64,000 nucleotides of DNA, taken from Glandiceps talaboti (taxonomy: Eukaryota; Hemichordata; Enteropneusta; Spengelidae). A model generated the notes under the pieces. It was given only the letters and a program-made list of their open reading frames with translations, was not told where the DNA came from and ran no database searches. Position numbers and translations under genes: made by a program. The DNA is taken from assembly GCF_964340395.1 (NCBI RefSeq), contig NC_135555.1:26658725-26722724 (forward strand). The letters run 5' to 3'. This document shows positions 1 through 11,900 of this stretch, one piece after another (the first letter of the stretch is position 1; each line of letters starts with the position of its first letter).

Positions 1-2438
1 GTATCAGACAGCATCATCCTTTAATAATTCTATTGTCATTTAGTATCAGACAGCATCATCCTCTAATGATTCTATTGTCATTTAGTATCAGACAGTATCA
101 TCCTTTAATAATTCTATTGTCATTTAGTATCAGACAGCATCATCCTGTAATAATTCTATTGTCATTTAGTATCAGACTGCATCATCCTCTAATAATTCTA
201 TTGTCATTTAGTATCAGACAGCATCATCCTCTAATAATTCTATTGTCATTTAGTATCAGACAGCATCATCCTCTAATAATTCTATTGTCATTTAGTATCA
301 GACAGCATCATCCTGTAATAATTCTATTGTCATTTAGTATCACACAGTATCATCCTGTAATAATTCTATTGTCATTTAGTATCAGACACCATCATCCTGT
401 AATAATTCTATTGTCATTTAGTATCAGACAGTATCATCCTGTAATAATTCTATTGTCATTTAGTATCAGACAGTATCATCCTGTAATAATTCTATTGTCA
501 TTTAGTATCAGACTGCATCATCCTGTAATAATTCTATTGTCATTTAGTATCAGACAGTATCATCCTGTAATAATTCTATTGTCATTTAGTATCAGACAGT
601 ATCATCCTTTAATAATTCTATTGTCATTTAGTATCAGACAGCATCATCCTGTAATAATTCTATTATCCTTTAGTATCAGACACCATCATCCTGTAATAAT
701 TCTATTGTCATTTAGTATCAGACACCATCATCCTGTAATAATTCTATTGTCATTTAGTATCAGACAGCGTCATCCTGTTGTAATTCTATTGTCATTTAGT
801 ATCAGACAGTATCATCCTGTTGTAATTCTATTGTCATTTAGTATCAGACAGCATCATCCTCTAATAATTCTATTGTCATTTAGTATCAGACAGCATCATC
901 CTTTAGTAATTCTATTGTCATTTAGTATCAGACAGCATCATCCTGTAATAATTCTATTGTCATTTAGTATCAGACAGCATCATCCTCTAATAATTCTATT
1001 GTCATTTAGTATCAGACAGTATCATCCTGTAATAATTCTATTGTCATTTAGTATCAGACAGCATCATCCTGTAATAATTCTATTGTCATTTAGTATCAGA
1101 CAGCATCATCCTCTAATAATTCTATTGTCATTTAGTATCAGGCAGCATCATCCTGTAATAATTCTATTGTCATTTAGTATCAGACAGTATCATCCTGTTG
1201 TAATTCTATTGTCATTTAGTATCAGACAGCATCATCCTGTAATAATTCTATTGTCATTTAGTATCAGACAGTATCATCCTCTAGTAATTCTATTGTCATT
1301 TAGTATCAGACAGCATCATCCTGTAATAATTATATTGTCATTTAGTATCAGACAGCATCATCCTGTTGTAATTCTATTGTCATTTAGTATCAGACAGCAT
1401 CATCCTGTAATAATTCTATTGTCATTTAGTATCAGACAGTATCATCCTCTAGTAATTCTATTGTCATTTAGTATCAGACAGCATCATCCTGTAGTAATTC
1501 TATTGTCATTTAGTATCAGACAGCATCATCCTGTTGTAATTCTATTGTCATTTAGTATCAGACAGCATCATCCTGTAATAATTCTATTGTCATTTAGTAT
1601 CAGACACCATCATCCTTTAGTAATTCTATTGTCATTTAGTATCAGACACCATCATCCTCTAATAATTCTATTGTCATTTAGTATCACACAGTATCATCCT
1701 GAAATAATTCTATTGTCATTTAGTATCAGACAGTATCATCCTGTAGTAATTCTATTGTCATTTAGTATCAGACAGCATCATCCTGTTGTAATTCTATTGT
1801 CATTTAGTATCAGACAGCATCATCCTGTAATAATTCTATTGTCATTTAGTATCAGACAGCATCATCCTGTAATAATTCTATTGTCATTTAGTATCAGACA
1901 GTATCATCCTGTTGTAATTCTATTGTCATTTAGTATCAGACAGCATCATCCTGTTGTAATTCTATTGTCATTTAGTATCAGACAGCATCATCCTGTAATA
2001 ATTCTATTGTCATTTAGTATCAGACAGCGTCATCCTGTTGTAATTCTATTGTCATTTAGTATCAGACAGCATCATCCTGTTGTAATTCTATTGTCATTTA
2101 GTATCAGACACCATCATCCTGTAATAATTCTTTTGTCATTTAGTATCAGACAGCATCATCCTCTAATAATTTTATTGTCATTTAGTATCAGACAGCATCA
2201 TCCTGTAATAATTCTATTGTCATTTAGTATCAGACAGCATCATCCTCTAATAATTCTATTGTCATTTAGTATCAGACACCATCATCCTCTAATAATTCTA
2301 TTGTCATTTAGTATCAGACAGCATCATCCTTTAATAATTCTATTGTCATTTAGTATCAGACAGTATCATCCTCTAATAATTCTATTGTCATTTAGTATCA
2401 GACAGCATCATCCTCTAATAATTCTATTGTCATTTAGT
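1..2438. repeat. 42-bp minisatellite array, about 58 copies
   Basis: Tandem copies of a 42-bp unit starting GTATCAGACAGCATCATCCT run from the window edge to 2,438, so the left end is not seen. Copies differ mainly at a few sites (GCATC/GTATC/CCATC; CCTGTAA/CCTCTAA/CCTTTAA; TAATAAT/TTGTAAT). Because 42 is a multiple of three and the unit has no stop in one plus-strand frame, an 825-codon open frame of 14-residue repeats (core HHPVIILLSFSIR) appears. Nothing suggests it is a protein. The array ends 28 bp before a polypyrimidine/CAG acceptor-like site, so it may lie in an intron. Confidence 0.97.
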
Positions 2439-2467
2439 CTATACTTTATCCTTTATTTCTTTTCCAG
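2439..2467 (+). promoter_or_regulatory. Candidate splice acceptor (polypyrimidine tract plus CAG)
   Basis: A pyrimidine-rich stretch ending TTTCTTTTCCAG (2,456-2,467) directly follows the 42-bp array and precedes an open frame that stays open to a stop at 2,732. This is the canonical form of a metazoan 3' splice site. No transcript evidence is available here. Confidence 0.5.
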
Positions 2468-2734
2468 GTTTGTGAGGAGTACTACTTCATTAGTCAGTTT
2501 GCCACCCTGACAGATCATATACCAGTTGTTTTGACTTGTTCCAGTATTGAACACACAGATCAAGCCCAGTCTAAGGACTCAATACCACTAAGTTTCAATG
2601 GCAAGGTAGAAAATGGAGTGATTGAAGATAGTAATATGGGTCAGTGTTGCAGAATGACATATGTCAACCAAATTGATAATGATGATGATCAAGGAAACAT
2701 TCGTGTTGACATCACATATGAATCTACTGTTTAG
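2468..2734 (+). CDS. Candidate terminal coding exon, 88 codons, unknown protein
   Basis: Downstream of an acceptor-like site the frame starting GTT TGT GAG GAG reads VCEEYYFISQFATLTDH and continues through a mixed-composition, acidic tail with NDDDQGN to a TAG at 2,732. It differs from the neighbouring arrays: it is not repetitive, codon use is ordinary, and residues are varied with hydrophobic and aromatic positions near the start, like the end of a real protein. I do not recognise the family. The upstream exon would lie left of the window, with the 42-bp array inside the last intron. An ATTAAA at 2,887-2,892 could be a polyadenylation signal, which would give a 3' UTR of about 170 bases. 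The alternative is an unrelated chance frame, but the pairing of acceptor, open frame and stop favours a last exon. No methionine is needed at its start. Confidence 0.45.
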   Translation, partial: VCEEYYFISQFATLTDHIPVVLTCSSIEHTDQAQSKDSIPLSFNGKVENGVIEDSNMGQCCRMTYVNQIDNDDDQGNIRVDITYESTV

Positions 2735-2999
2735 ATACAGTTCATTATTGTGTAACAACATTTCTTGACAAAATTATTCTGGGAGATGATGCAATCATTT
2801 CTATTGATATCAGAGAAGAGTTTATACTAGAAACATTTCAACTCTAGATTTAATTAAACATGACTTTTCAAAATATGGTGTCCTCTATTAAACAGAATTA
2901 GCATTTAATTGTGTGTGTCAAAGTTGAAATGTTTGACGGTCAAGTTATTCACTCTATACAATTAACAAAATTATTGAATTGTGAGTTATTCTCTATTGT
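2735..2999. other. Unique sequence, possible 3' UTR
   Basis: AT-rich non-repetitive DNA after the candidate stop codon, with an ATTAAA hexamer at 2,887-2,892. It ends where the 35-bp array begins. I see no coding signal. Confidence 0.4.
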
Positions 3000-4948
3000 T
3001 GGTTTGTGCATAGACTGTCCATGGAAGGGTCTATGGTTTGTGCAACTCCCAGTCCATGAGAGGGTCTATGGTTTGTGTAACTTCCAGTCCATGGAAGGGT
3101 CTATGGTTTGTGTAACTCCCAGTCCATGGGAGGGTCTATGGTTTGTGTAACTCCCAGTCCATGGGAGGGTCTATGGTTTGTGTAACTCCCAGTCCATGGG
3201 AGGGTCTATGGTTTGTGTAACTCCCAGTCCATGGGAGGGTCTATGGTTTGTGTAACTCCCAGTCCATGGAAGGGTCTATGGTTTGTGTAACTCCCAGTCC
3301 ATGGGAGGGTCTATGGTTTGTGTAACTCCCAGTCCATGGGAGGGTCTATGGTTTGTGTAACTCCCAGTCAATGGGAGGGTCTATGGTTTGTGTAACTCCC
3401 AGTCCATGGAAGGGGAGGGTCTATGGTTTGTGTAACTCCCAGTCCATGGAAGGGGAGGGTCTATGGTTTGTGTAACTCCCAGTCCATGGAAGGGGAGGGT
3501 CTATGGTTTGTGTAACTCCCAGTCCATGGAAGGGGAGGGTCTATGGTTTGTGTAACTCCCAGTCCATGGAAGGGGAGGGTCTATGGTTTGTGTAACTCCC
3601 AGTCCATGGAAGGGGAGGGTCTATGGTTTGTGTAACTCCCAGTCCATGGAAGGGGAGGGTCTATCCGGTTTGTGTAACTCCCAGTCCATGGGAGGGTCTA
3701 TGGTTTGTGTAACTCCCAGTCCATGAGAGGGTCTATGGTTTGTGTAACTCCCAGTCCATGGGAGGGTCTATGGTTTGTGTAACTCCCAGTCCATGAGAGG
3801 GTCTATGGTTTGTGTAACTCCCAGTCCATGGGAGGGTCTATGGTTTGTGTAACTCCCAGTCCATGGGAGGGTCTATGGTTTGTGTAACTCCCAGTCCATG
3901 GGAGGGTCTATGGTTTGTGTAACTCCCAGTCCATGAGAGGGTCTATGGTTTGTGTAACTCCCAGTCCATGGGAGGGTCTATGGTTTGTGTAACTCCCAGT
4001 CCATGAGAGGGTCTATGGTTTGTGTAACTCCCAGTCCATGAGAGGGTCTATGGTTTGTGTAACTCCCAGTCCATGGGGGGGGTCTATGGTTTGTGTAACT
4101 CCCAGTCCATGAGAGGGTCTATGGTTTGTGTAACTCCCAGTCCATGGGAGGGTCTATGGTTTGTGTAACTCCCAGTCCATGGGAGGGTCTATGGTTTGTG
4201 TAACTCCCAGTCCATGGGATGGTCTATGGTTTGTGTAACTCCCAGTCCATGGGAGGGTCTATGGTTTGTGTAACTCCCAGTCCATGGGAGGGTCTATGGT
4301 TTGTGTAACTCCCAGTCCATGGGAGGGTCTATGGTTTGTGTAACTCCCAGTCCATGGGAGGGTCTATGGTTTGTGTAACTCCTAGTCCATGGGAGGGTCT
4401 ATGGTTTGTGTAACTCCCAGTCCATGGGAGGGTCTATGGTTTGTGTAACTCCCAGTCCATGGGAGGGTCTATGGTTTGTGTAACTCCCAGTCCATGGGAT
4501 GGTCTATGGTTTGTGTAACTCCCAGTCCATGGGATGGTCTATGGTTTGTGTAACTCCCAGTCCATGGGATGGTCTATGGTTTGTGTAACTCCCAGTCCAT
4601 GGGAGGGTCTATGGTTTGTGTAACTCCCAGTCCATGGAAGGGTCTATGGTTTGTGTAACTCCCAGTCCATGGGAGGGTCTATGGTTTGTGTAACTCCCAG
4701 TCCATGGGAGGGTCTATGGTTTGTGTAACTCCCAGTCCATGGAAGGGTCTATGGTTTGTGTAACTCCCAGTCCATGGGAGGGTCTATGGTTTGTGTAACT
4801 CCCAGTCCATGGGAGGGTCTATGGTTTGTGTAACTCCCAGTCCATGGGAGGGTCTATGGTTTGTGTAACTCCCAGTCCATGGGATGGTCTATGGTTTGTG
4901 TAACTCCCAGTCCATGGGAGGGTCTATGGTTTGTGTAACTCCCAGTCA
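3000..4948. repeat. 35-bp minisatellite array with a 40-bp variant block, about 54 copies
   Basis: The unit contains TCTATGGTTTGTGTAACTCC followed by CAGTCCATGGGAGGG and has a 35-bp period. From about 3,403 to 3,664 seven consecutive copies carry a 5-bp longer form (CCATGGAAGGGGAGGG), giving an exact 40-bp period. Other private variants (GGGATGG, GGAAGG, GAGAGG) also occur in clusters. Period 35 shifts frame every copy, and no coding role is suggested. Confidence 0.96.
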
Positions 4949-5120
4949 ATTTGTCATTTATCATCATTATACCGTTGTATTAGTTGGAAGCCATTTAGTG
5001 AGGATCAAATCATAGTAACTGTGTCAAGAAATTATAGATTTATGTTACTGTAAGTTGTTTGTTAATTCAGGGTCTTACGGATTTGTTCTATTTCAAATAT
5101 TGACAATTGGTAATATCCTG

Positions 5121-5256
5121 ATGTTGTGGTGTGTTCACCTTTGGTATATGTTGTGGTGTGTTCACCTTTGGTATATGTTGTGGTGTGTTCACCTTTGGTA
5201 TATGTTGTGGTGTGTTCACCTTTGGTATATGTTGTGGTGTGTTTACCTTTGCTATG
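5121..5256. repeat. 27-bp tandem repeat, 5 copies
   Basis: Five near-identical 27-bp units beginning ATGTTGTGGTGTGTTCACCT, the last one diverged. The period is a multiple of three, so open frames on both strands are by-products. Confidence 0.95.
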
Positions 5257-5319
5257 TTGTTTACAATTCTATTCGTCATTCAATAACCTTAATTATTATA
5301 TTTCTTCAATTTTGATTTC

Positions 5320-5895
5320 TTTATTTAGTCATTCATTGTCCTTATTTGGTATTCTTTGCAGTATTGGATTTCATTTCCATATTTAGTCATTCATTGTCCT
5401 TATTTGGTATTGTTTGCATTATTGGTATTTCATTTCCTTATTTAGTAAATTTATTGACTTTATTTGGTATTGTTTGCATTATTGGTATTTCATTTCCATA
5501 TTTAGTCATTCATTGTCCTTATTTGGTATTGTTTGCATTATTGGTATTTCATTTCCTTATTTAGTAAATTTATTGACTTTATTTGGTATTGTTTGCAGTA
5601 TTTGGTATTTCATTTCCTTATTTAGTAAATTTATTGACTTTATTTGGTATTGTTTGCAGTATTTGGTATTTCATTTCCATATTTAGTAAATTCATTGTCC
5701 TTATTTGGTATTGTTCGCAGTATTTGGTATTTCATTTCCGTATTTAGTAAATTCATTGTCCTTATTTGGTATTGTTTGCAGTATTTGGTATTTTATTTCC
5801 ATATTTAGTAATTTATTGTCCTTATTTGGCATTAAGTACAATACTTGGTATTTCCTTTCCTTATTTAGTAATTAATTATTTGGTATCATTTACAA
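5320..5895. repeat. About 60-bp AT-rich tandem repeat, about 9 copies
   Basis: Units of about 60-61 bp contain TTTGGTATTGTTTGCAGTAT and CATTTCCATATTTAGTAAAT. They are more diverged than the larger arrays and run straight into the next array at about 5,909. Confidence 0.9.
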
Positions 5896-5908
5896 TATTT
5901 TGCATATC

Positions 5909-8900
5909 ACTTTTAATACTGTTAGATGATGGTGGACAGTAAGGTTGATGACTTTTAATACTGTTAGATGACGTTGGACAGTAAGGTTGATTACTTTTAA
6001 TACTGTTAGATGACGTTGGACAGTAAGGTTGATTACTTTTAATACTGTTAGATGACGTTGGACAGTAAGGTTGATTACTTTTAATACTGTTAGATGACGT
6101 TGGACAGTAAGGTTGATTACTTTTAATACTGTTAGATGACGGTGGACAGTAAGGTTGATCACTTTTAATACTGTTAGATGATGGTGGACAGTAAGGTTGA
6201 TTACTTTTAATACTGTTAGATGATGGTGGACAGTAAGGTTGATTACTTTTAATACTGTTAGATGACTGTGGACAGTAAGGTTGATTACTTTTAATACTGT
6301 TAGATGACGGTGGACAGTAAGGTTGATTACTTTTAATACTGTTAGATGACGGTGGACAGTAAGGTTGATTACTTTTAATACTGTTAGATGACGGTGGACA
6401 GTAAGGTTGATTACTTTTAATACTGTTAGATGACGGTGGACAGTAAGGTTGATTACTTTTAATACTGTTAGATGACAGTGGACAGTAAGGTTGATTACTT
6501 TTAATACTGTTAGATGACGGTGGACAGTAAGGTTGATCACTTTTAATACTGTTAGATGACGGTGGTGAGTAAGGTTGATTACTTTTAATACTGTTAGATG
6601 ATGGTGGACAGTAAGGTTGATTACTTTTAATACTGTTAGATGACGGTGGACAGTAAGGTTGATTACTTTTAATACTGTTAGATGATGGTGGACAATAAGG
6701 TTGATTACTTTTAATACTGTTAGATGATGGTGGACAGTAAGGTTGATTACTTTTAATACTGTTAGATGACGGTGGACAGTAAGGTTGATTACTTTTAATA
6801 CTGTTAGATGATGGTGGACAGTAAGGTTGATTACTTTTAATTCTGTTAGATGATGGTGGACAGTAAGGTTGATTACTTTTAATACTGTTAGATGACGGTG
6901 GACAGTAAGGTTGATTACTTTTAATACTGTTAGATGACGTTGGACAGTAAGGTTGATTACTTTTAATACTGTTAGATGACGGTGGACAGTAAGGTTGATT
7001 ACTTTTAATACTGTTAGATGACGGTGGACAGTAAGGTTGATTACTTTTAATACTGTTAGATGACGGTGGACAGTAAGGTTGATTACTTTTAATACTGTTA
7101 GATGACGGTGGACAGTAAGGTTGATTACTTTTAATACTGTTAGATGACGGTGGACAGTAAGGTTGATTACTTTTAATACTGTTAGATGACGGTGGACAGT
7201 AAGGTTGATTACTTTTAATTCTGTTAGATGACGGTGGACAGTAAGGTTGATTACTTTTAATTCTGTTAGATGACGGTGGACAGTAAGGTTGATTACTTTT
7301 AATTCTGTTAGATGATGGTGGACAGTAAGGTTGATTACTTTTAATACTGTTAGATGACGGTGGTGAGTAAGGTTGATTACTTTTAATACTGTTAGATGAC
7401 GTTGGACAGTAAGGTTGATTACTTTTAATACTGTTAGATGACGTTGGACAGTAAGGTTGATTACTTTTAATACTGTTAGATGACGGTGGACAGTAAGGTT
7501 GATTACTTTTAATTCTGTTAGATGATGGTGGACAGTAAGGTTGATTACTTTTAATACTGTTAGATGACGGTGGACAGTAAGGTTGATTACTTTTAATACT
7601 GTTAGATGACGGTGGACAGTAAGGTTGATTACTTTTAATACTGTTAGATGACGTTGGACAGTAAGGTTGATTACTTTTAATACTGTTAGATGACGGTGGA
7701 CAGTAAGGTTGATTACTTTTAATACTGTTAGATGACGGTGGACAGTAAGGTTGATTACTTTTAATACTGTTAGATGACGGTGGACAGTAAGGTTGATTAC
7801 TTTTAATTCTGTTAGATGACGGTGGACAGTAAGGTTGATTACTTTTAATACTGTTAGATGACGGTGGACAGTAAGGTTGATTACTTTTAATACTGTTAGA
7901 TGATGGTGGACAGTAAGGTTGATTACTTTTAATACTGTTAGATGACGGTGGACAGTAAGGTTGATTACTTTTAATACTGTTAGATGATAGTGGACAGTAA
8001 GGTTGATTACTTTTAATACTGTTAGATGACGGTGGACAGTAAGGTTGATTACTTTTAATACTGTTAGATGACGGTGGACAGTAAGGTTGATTACTTTTAA
8101 TACTGTTAGATGACGGTGGACAGTAAGGTTGATTACTTTTAATACTGTTAGATGATGGTGGACAGTAAGGTTGATTACTTTTAATACTGTTAGATGATGG
8201 TGGACAGTAAGGTTGATCACTTTTAATACTGTTAGATGACGGTGGACAGTAAGGTTGATCACTTTTAATACTGTTAGATGACGGTGGACAGTAAGGTTGA
8301 TTACTTTTAATACTGTTAGATGACGGTGGACAGTAAGGTTGATTACTTTTAATACTGTTAGATGACGGTGGACAGTAAGGTTGATTACTTTTAATACTGT
8401 TAGATGACGGTGGACAGTAAGGTTGATTACTTTTAATACTGTTAGATGATGGTGGACAGTAAGGTTGATTACTTTTAATACTGTTAGATGACGGTGGACA
8501 GTAAGGTTGATTACTTTTAATACTGTTAGATGACGGTGGTGAGTAAGGTTGATTACTTTTAATACTGTTAGATGACGGTGGACAGTAAGGTTGATTACTT
8601 TTAATACTGTTAGATGACATTGGACAGTAAGGTTGATTACTTTTAATACTGTTAGATGACGTTGGACAGTAAGGTTGATTACTTTTAATACTGTTAGATG
8701 ACAGTGGACAGTAAGGTTGATTACTTTTAATACTGTTAGATGACGGTGGACAGTAAGGTTGATTACTTTTAATACTGTTAGATGATGGTGGACAGTAAGG
8801 TTGATTACTTTTAATACTGTTAGATGACGTTGGACAGTAAGGTTGATTACTTTTAATACTGTTAGATGATGGTGGACAGTAAGGTTGATTACTTTTAATA

Positions 8901-11900
8901 CTGTTAGATGACGGTGGACAGTAAGGTTGATTACTTTTAATACTGTTAGATGATGGTGGACAGTAAGGTTGATTACTTTTAATACTGTTAGATGACGGTG
9001 GACAGTAAGGTTGATTACTTTTAATACTGTTAGATGACATTGGACAGTAAGGTTGATTACTTTTAATACTGTTAGATGATGTTGGACAGTAAGGTTGATT
9101 ACTTTTAATACTGTTAGATGACGGTGGACAGTAAGGTTGATTACTTTTAATACTGTTAGATGACGGTGGACAGTAAGGTTGATTACTTTTAATACTGTTA
9201 GATGACTGTGGTCAGTAAGGTTGATTACTTTTAATACTGTTAGATGACGGTGGACAGTAAGGTTGATTACTTTTAATACTGTTAGATGACGGTGGACAGT
9301 AAGGTTGATTACTTTTAATACTGTTAGATGACGGTGGACAGTAAGGTTGATTACTTTTAATACTGTTAGATGACGGTGGACAGTAAGGTTGATTACTTTT
9401 AATACTGTTAGATGACTGTGGTCAGTAAGGTTGATTACTTTTAATACTGTTAGATGACGGTGGACAGTAAGGTTGATTACTTTTAATACTGTTAGATGAC
9501 GGTGGACAGTAAGGTTGATTACTTTTAATACTGTTAGATGACGGTGGACAGTAAGGTTGATTACTTTTAATACTGTTAGATGACGGTTGACAGTAAGGTT
9601 GATTACTTTTAATACTGTTAGATGACGTTGGACAGTAAGGTTGATTACTTTTAATACTGTTAGATGACGGTGGACAGTAAGGTTGATTACTTTTAATACT
9701 GTTAGATGATGGTGGACAGTAATGTTGATTACTTTTAATACTGTTAGATGATGGTGGACAGTAAGGTTGATTACTTTTAATACTGTTAGATGACTGTGGT
9801 CAGTAAGGTTGATTACTTTTAATACTGTTAGATGACGGTGGACAGTAAGGTTGATTACTTTTAATACTGTTAGATGATGGTGGACAGTAAGGTTGATCAC
9901 TTTTAATACTGTTAGATGATGGTGGACAGTAAGGTTGATTACTTTTAATACTGTTAGATGATAGTGGACAGTAAGGTTGATTACTTTTAATACTGTTAGA
10001 TGATGGTGGACAGTAAGTTTGATCACTTTTAATACTGTTAGATGATGGTGGACAGTAAGGTTGATTACTTTTAATACTGTTAGATGATGGTGGACAGTAA
10101 GGTTGATTACTTTTAATACTGTTACATGACGGTGGACAGTAAGGTTGATTACTTTTAATACTGTTAGATGACGTTGGACAGTAAGGTTGATTACTTTTAA
10201 TACTGTTAGATGACGTTGGACAGTAAGGTTGATCACTTTTAATACTGTTAGATGACGGTGGTGAGCAAGGTTGATTACTTTTAATACTGTTAGATGACGG
10301 TGGACAGTAAGGTTGATTACTTTTAATACTGTTAGATGACGGTGGACAGTAAGGTTGATTACTTTTAATACTGTTAGATGATGGTGGACAGTAAGGTTGA
10401 TCACTTTTAATACTGTTAGATGATGGTGGACAGTAAGGTTGATCACTTTTAATACTGTTAGATGATGGTGGACAGTAAGGTTGATCACTTTTAATACTGT
10501 TAGATGATGGTGGACAGTAAGGTTGATCACTTTTAATACTGTTAGATGATGGTGGACAGTAAGGTTGATTACTTTTAATACTGTTAGATGATGGTGGACA
10601 GTAAGGTTGATTACTTTTAATACTGTTAGATGATGGTGGACAGTAAGGTTGATTACTTTTAATACTGTTAGATGACGGTGGACAGTAAGGTTGATTACTT
10701 TTAATACTGTTAGATGATGGTGAACAGTAAGGTTGATTACTTTTAATACTGTTAGATGACGGTGGACAGTAAGGTTGATTACTTTTAATACTGTTAGATG
10801 ACGGTGGACAGTAAGGTTGATTACTTTTAATACTGTTAGATGATGGTGGACAGTAAGGTTGATTACTTTTAATACTGTTAGATGACGGTGGACAGTAAGG
10901 TTGATTACTTTTAATACTGTTAGATGATGGTGGACAGTAAGGTTGATTACTTTTAATACTGTTAGATGACGGTGGACAGTAAGGTTGATTACTTTTAATA
11001 CTGTTAGATGACGGTGGACAGTAAGGTTGATTACTTTTAATTCTGTTAGATGACGTTGGACAGTAAGGTTGATTACTTTTAATACTGTTAGATGACGTTG
11101 GACAGTAAGGTTGATTACTTTTAATACTGTTAGATGACGGTGGTCAATAAGGTTGATTACTTTTAATACTGTTAGATGACGGTGGACAGTAAGGTTGATT
11201 ACTTTTAATACTGTTAGATGATGGTGGACAGTAAGGTTGATTACTTTTAATACTGTTAGATGACGGTGGACAGTAAGGTTGATTACTTTTAATACTGTTA
11301 GATGACGGTGGTCAGTAAGGTTGATTACTTTTAATACTGTTAGATGACGGTGGACAGTAAGGTTGATTACTTTTAATACTGTTAGATGACGGTGGTCAGT
11401 AAGGTTGATTACTTTTAATACTGTTAGATGATGGTGGACAGTAAGGTTGATTACTTTTAATACTGTTAGATGACAGTGGACAGTAAGGTTGATTACTTTT
11501 AATACTGTTAGATGACGGTGGACAGTAAGGTTGATTACTTTTAATACTGTTAGATGATGGTGGACAGTAAGGTTGATTACTTTTAATACTGTTAGATGAT
11601 GGTGGACAGTAAGTTTGATCACTTTTAATACTGTTAGATGATGGTGGACAGTAAGGTTGATTACTTTTAATACTGTTAGATGATGGTGGACAGTAAGGTT
11701 GATTACTTTTAATACTGTTACATGACGGTGGACAGTAAGGTTGATTACTTTTAATACTGTTAGATGACGTTGGACAGTAAGGTTGATTACTTTTAATACT
11801 GTTAGATGACGTTGGACAGTAAGGTTGATCACTTTTAATACTGTTAGATGATGGTGGTGAGCAAGGTTGATTACTTTTAATACTGTTAGATGACGGTGGA

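Noticed and set aside
33-2510. 825-codon open frame on the plus strand
   Set aside because: It consists almost wholly of the 42-bp tandem repeat, which is stop-free in this frame. No domain, start context or non-repeat exon supports a protein.
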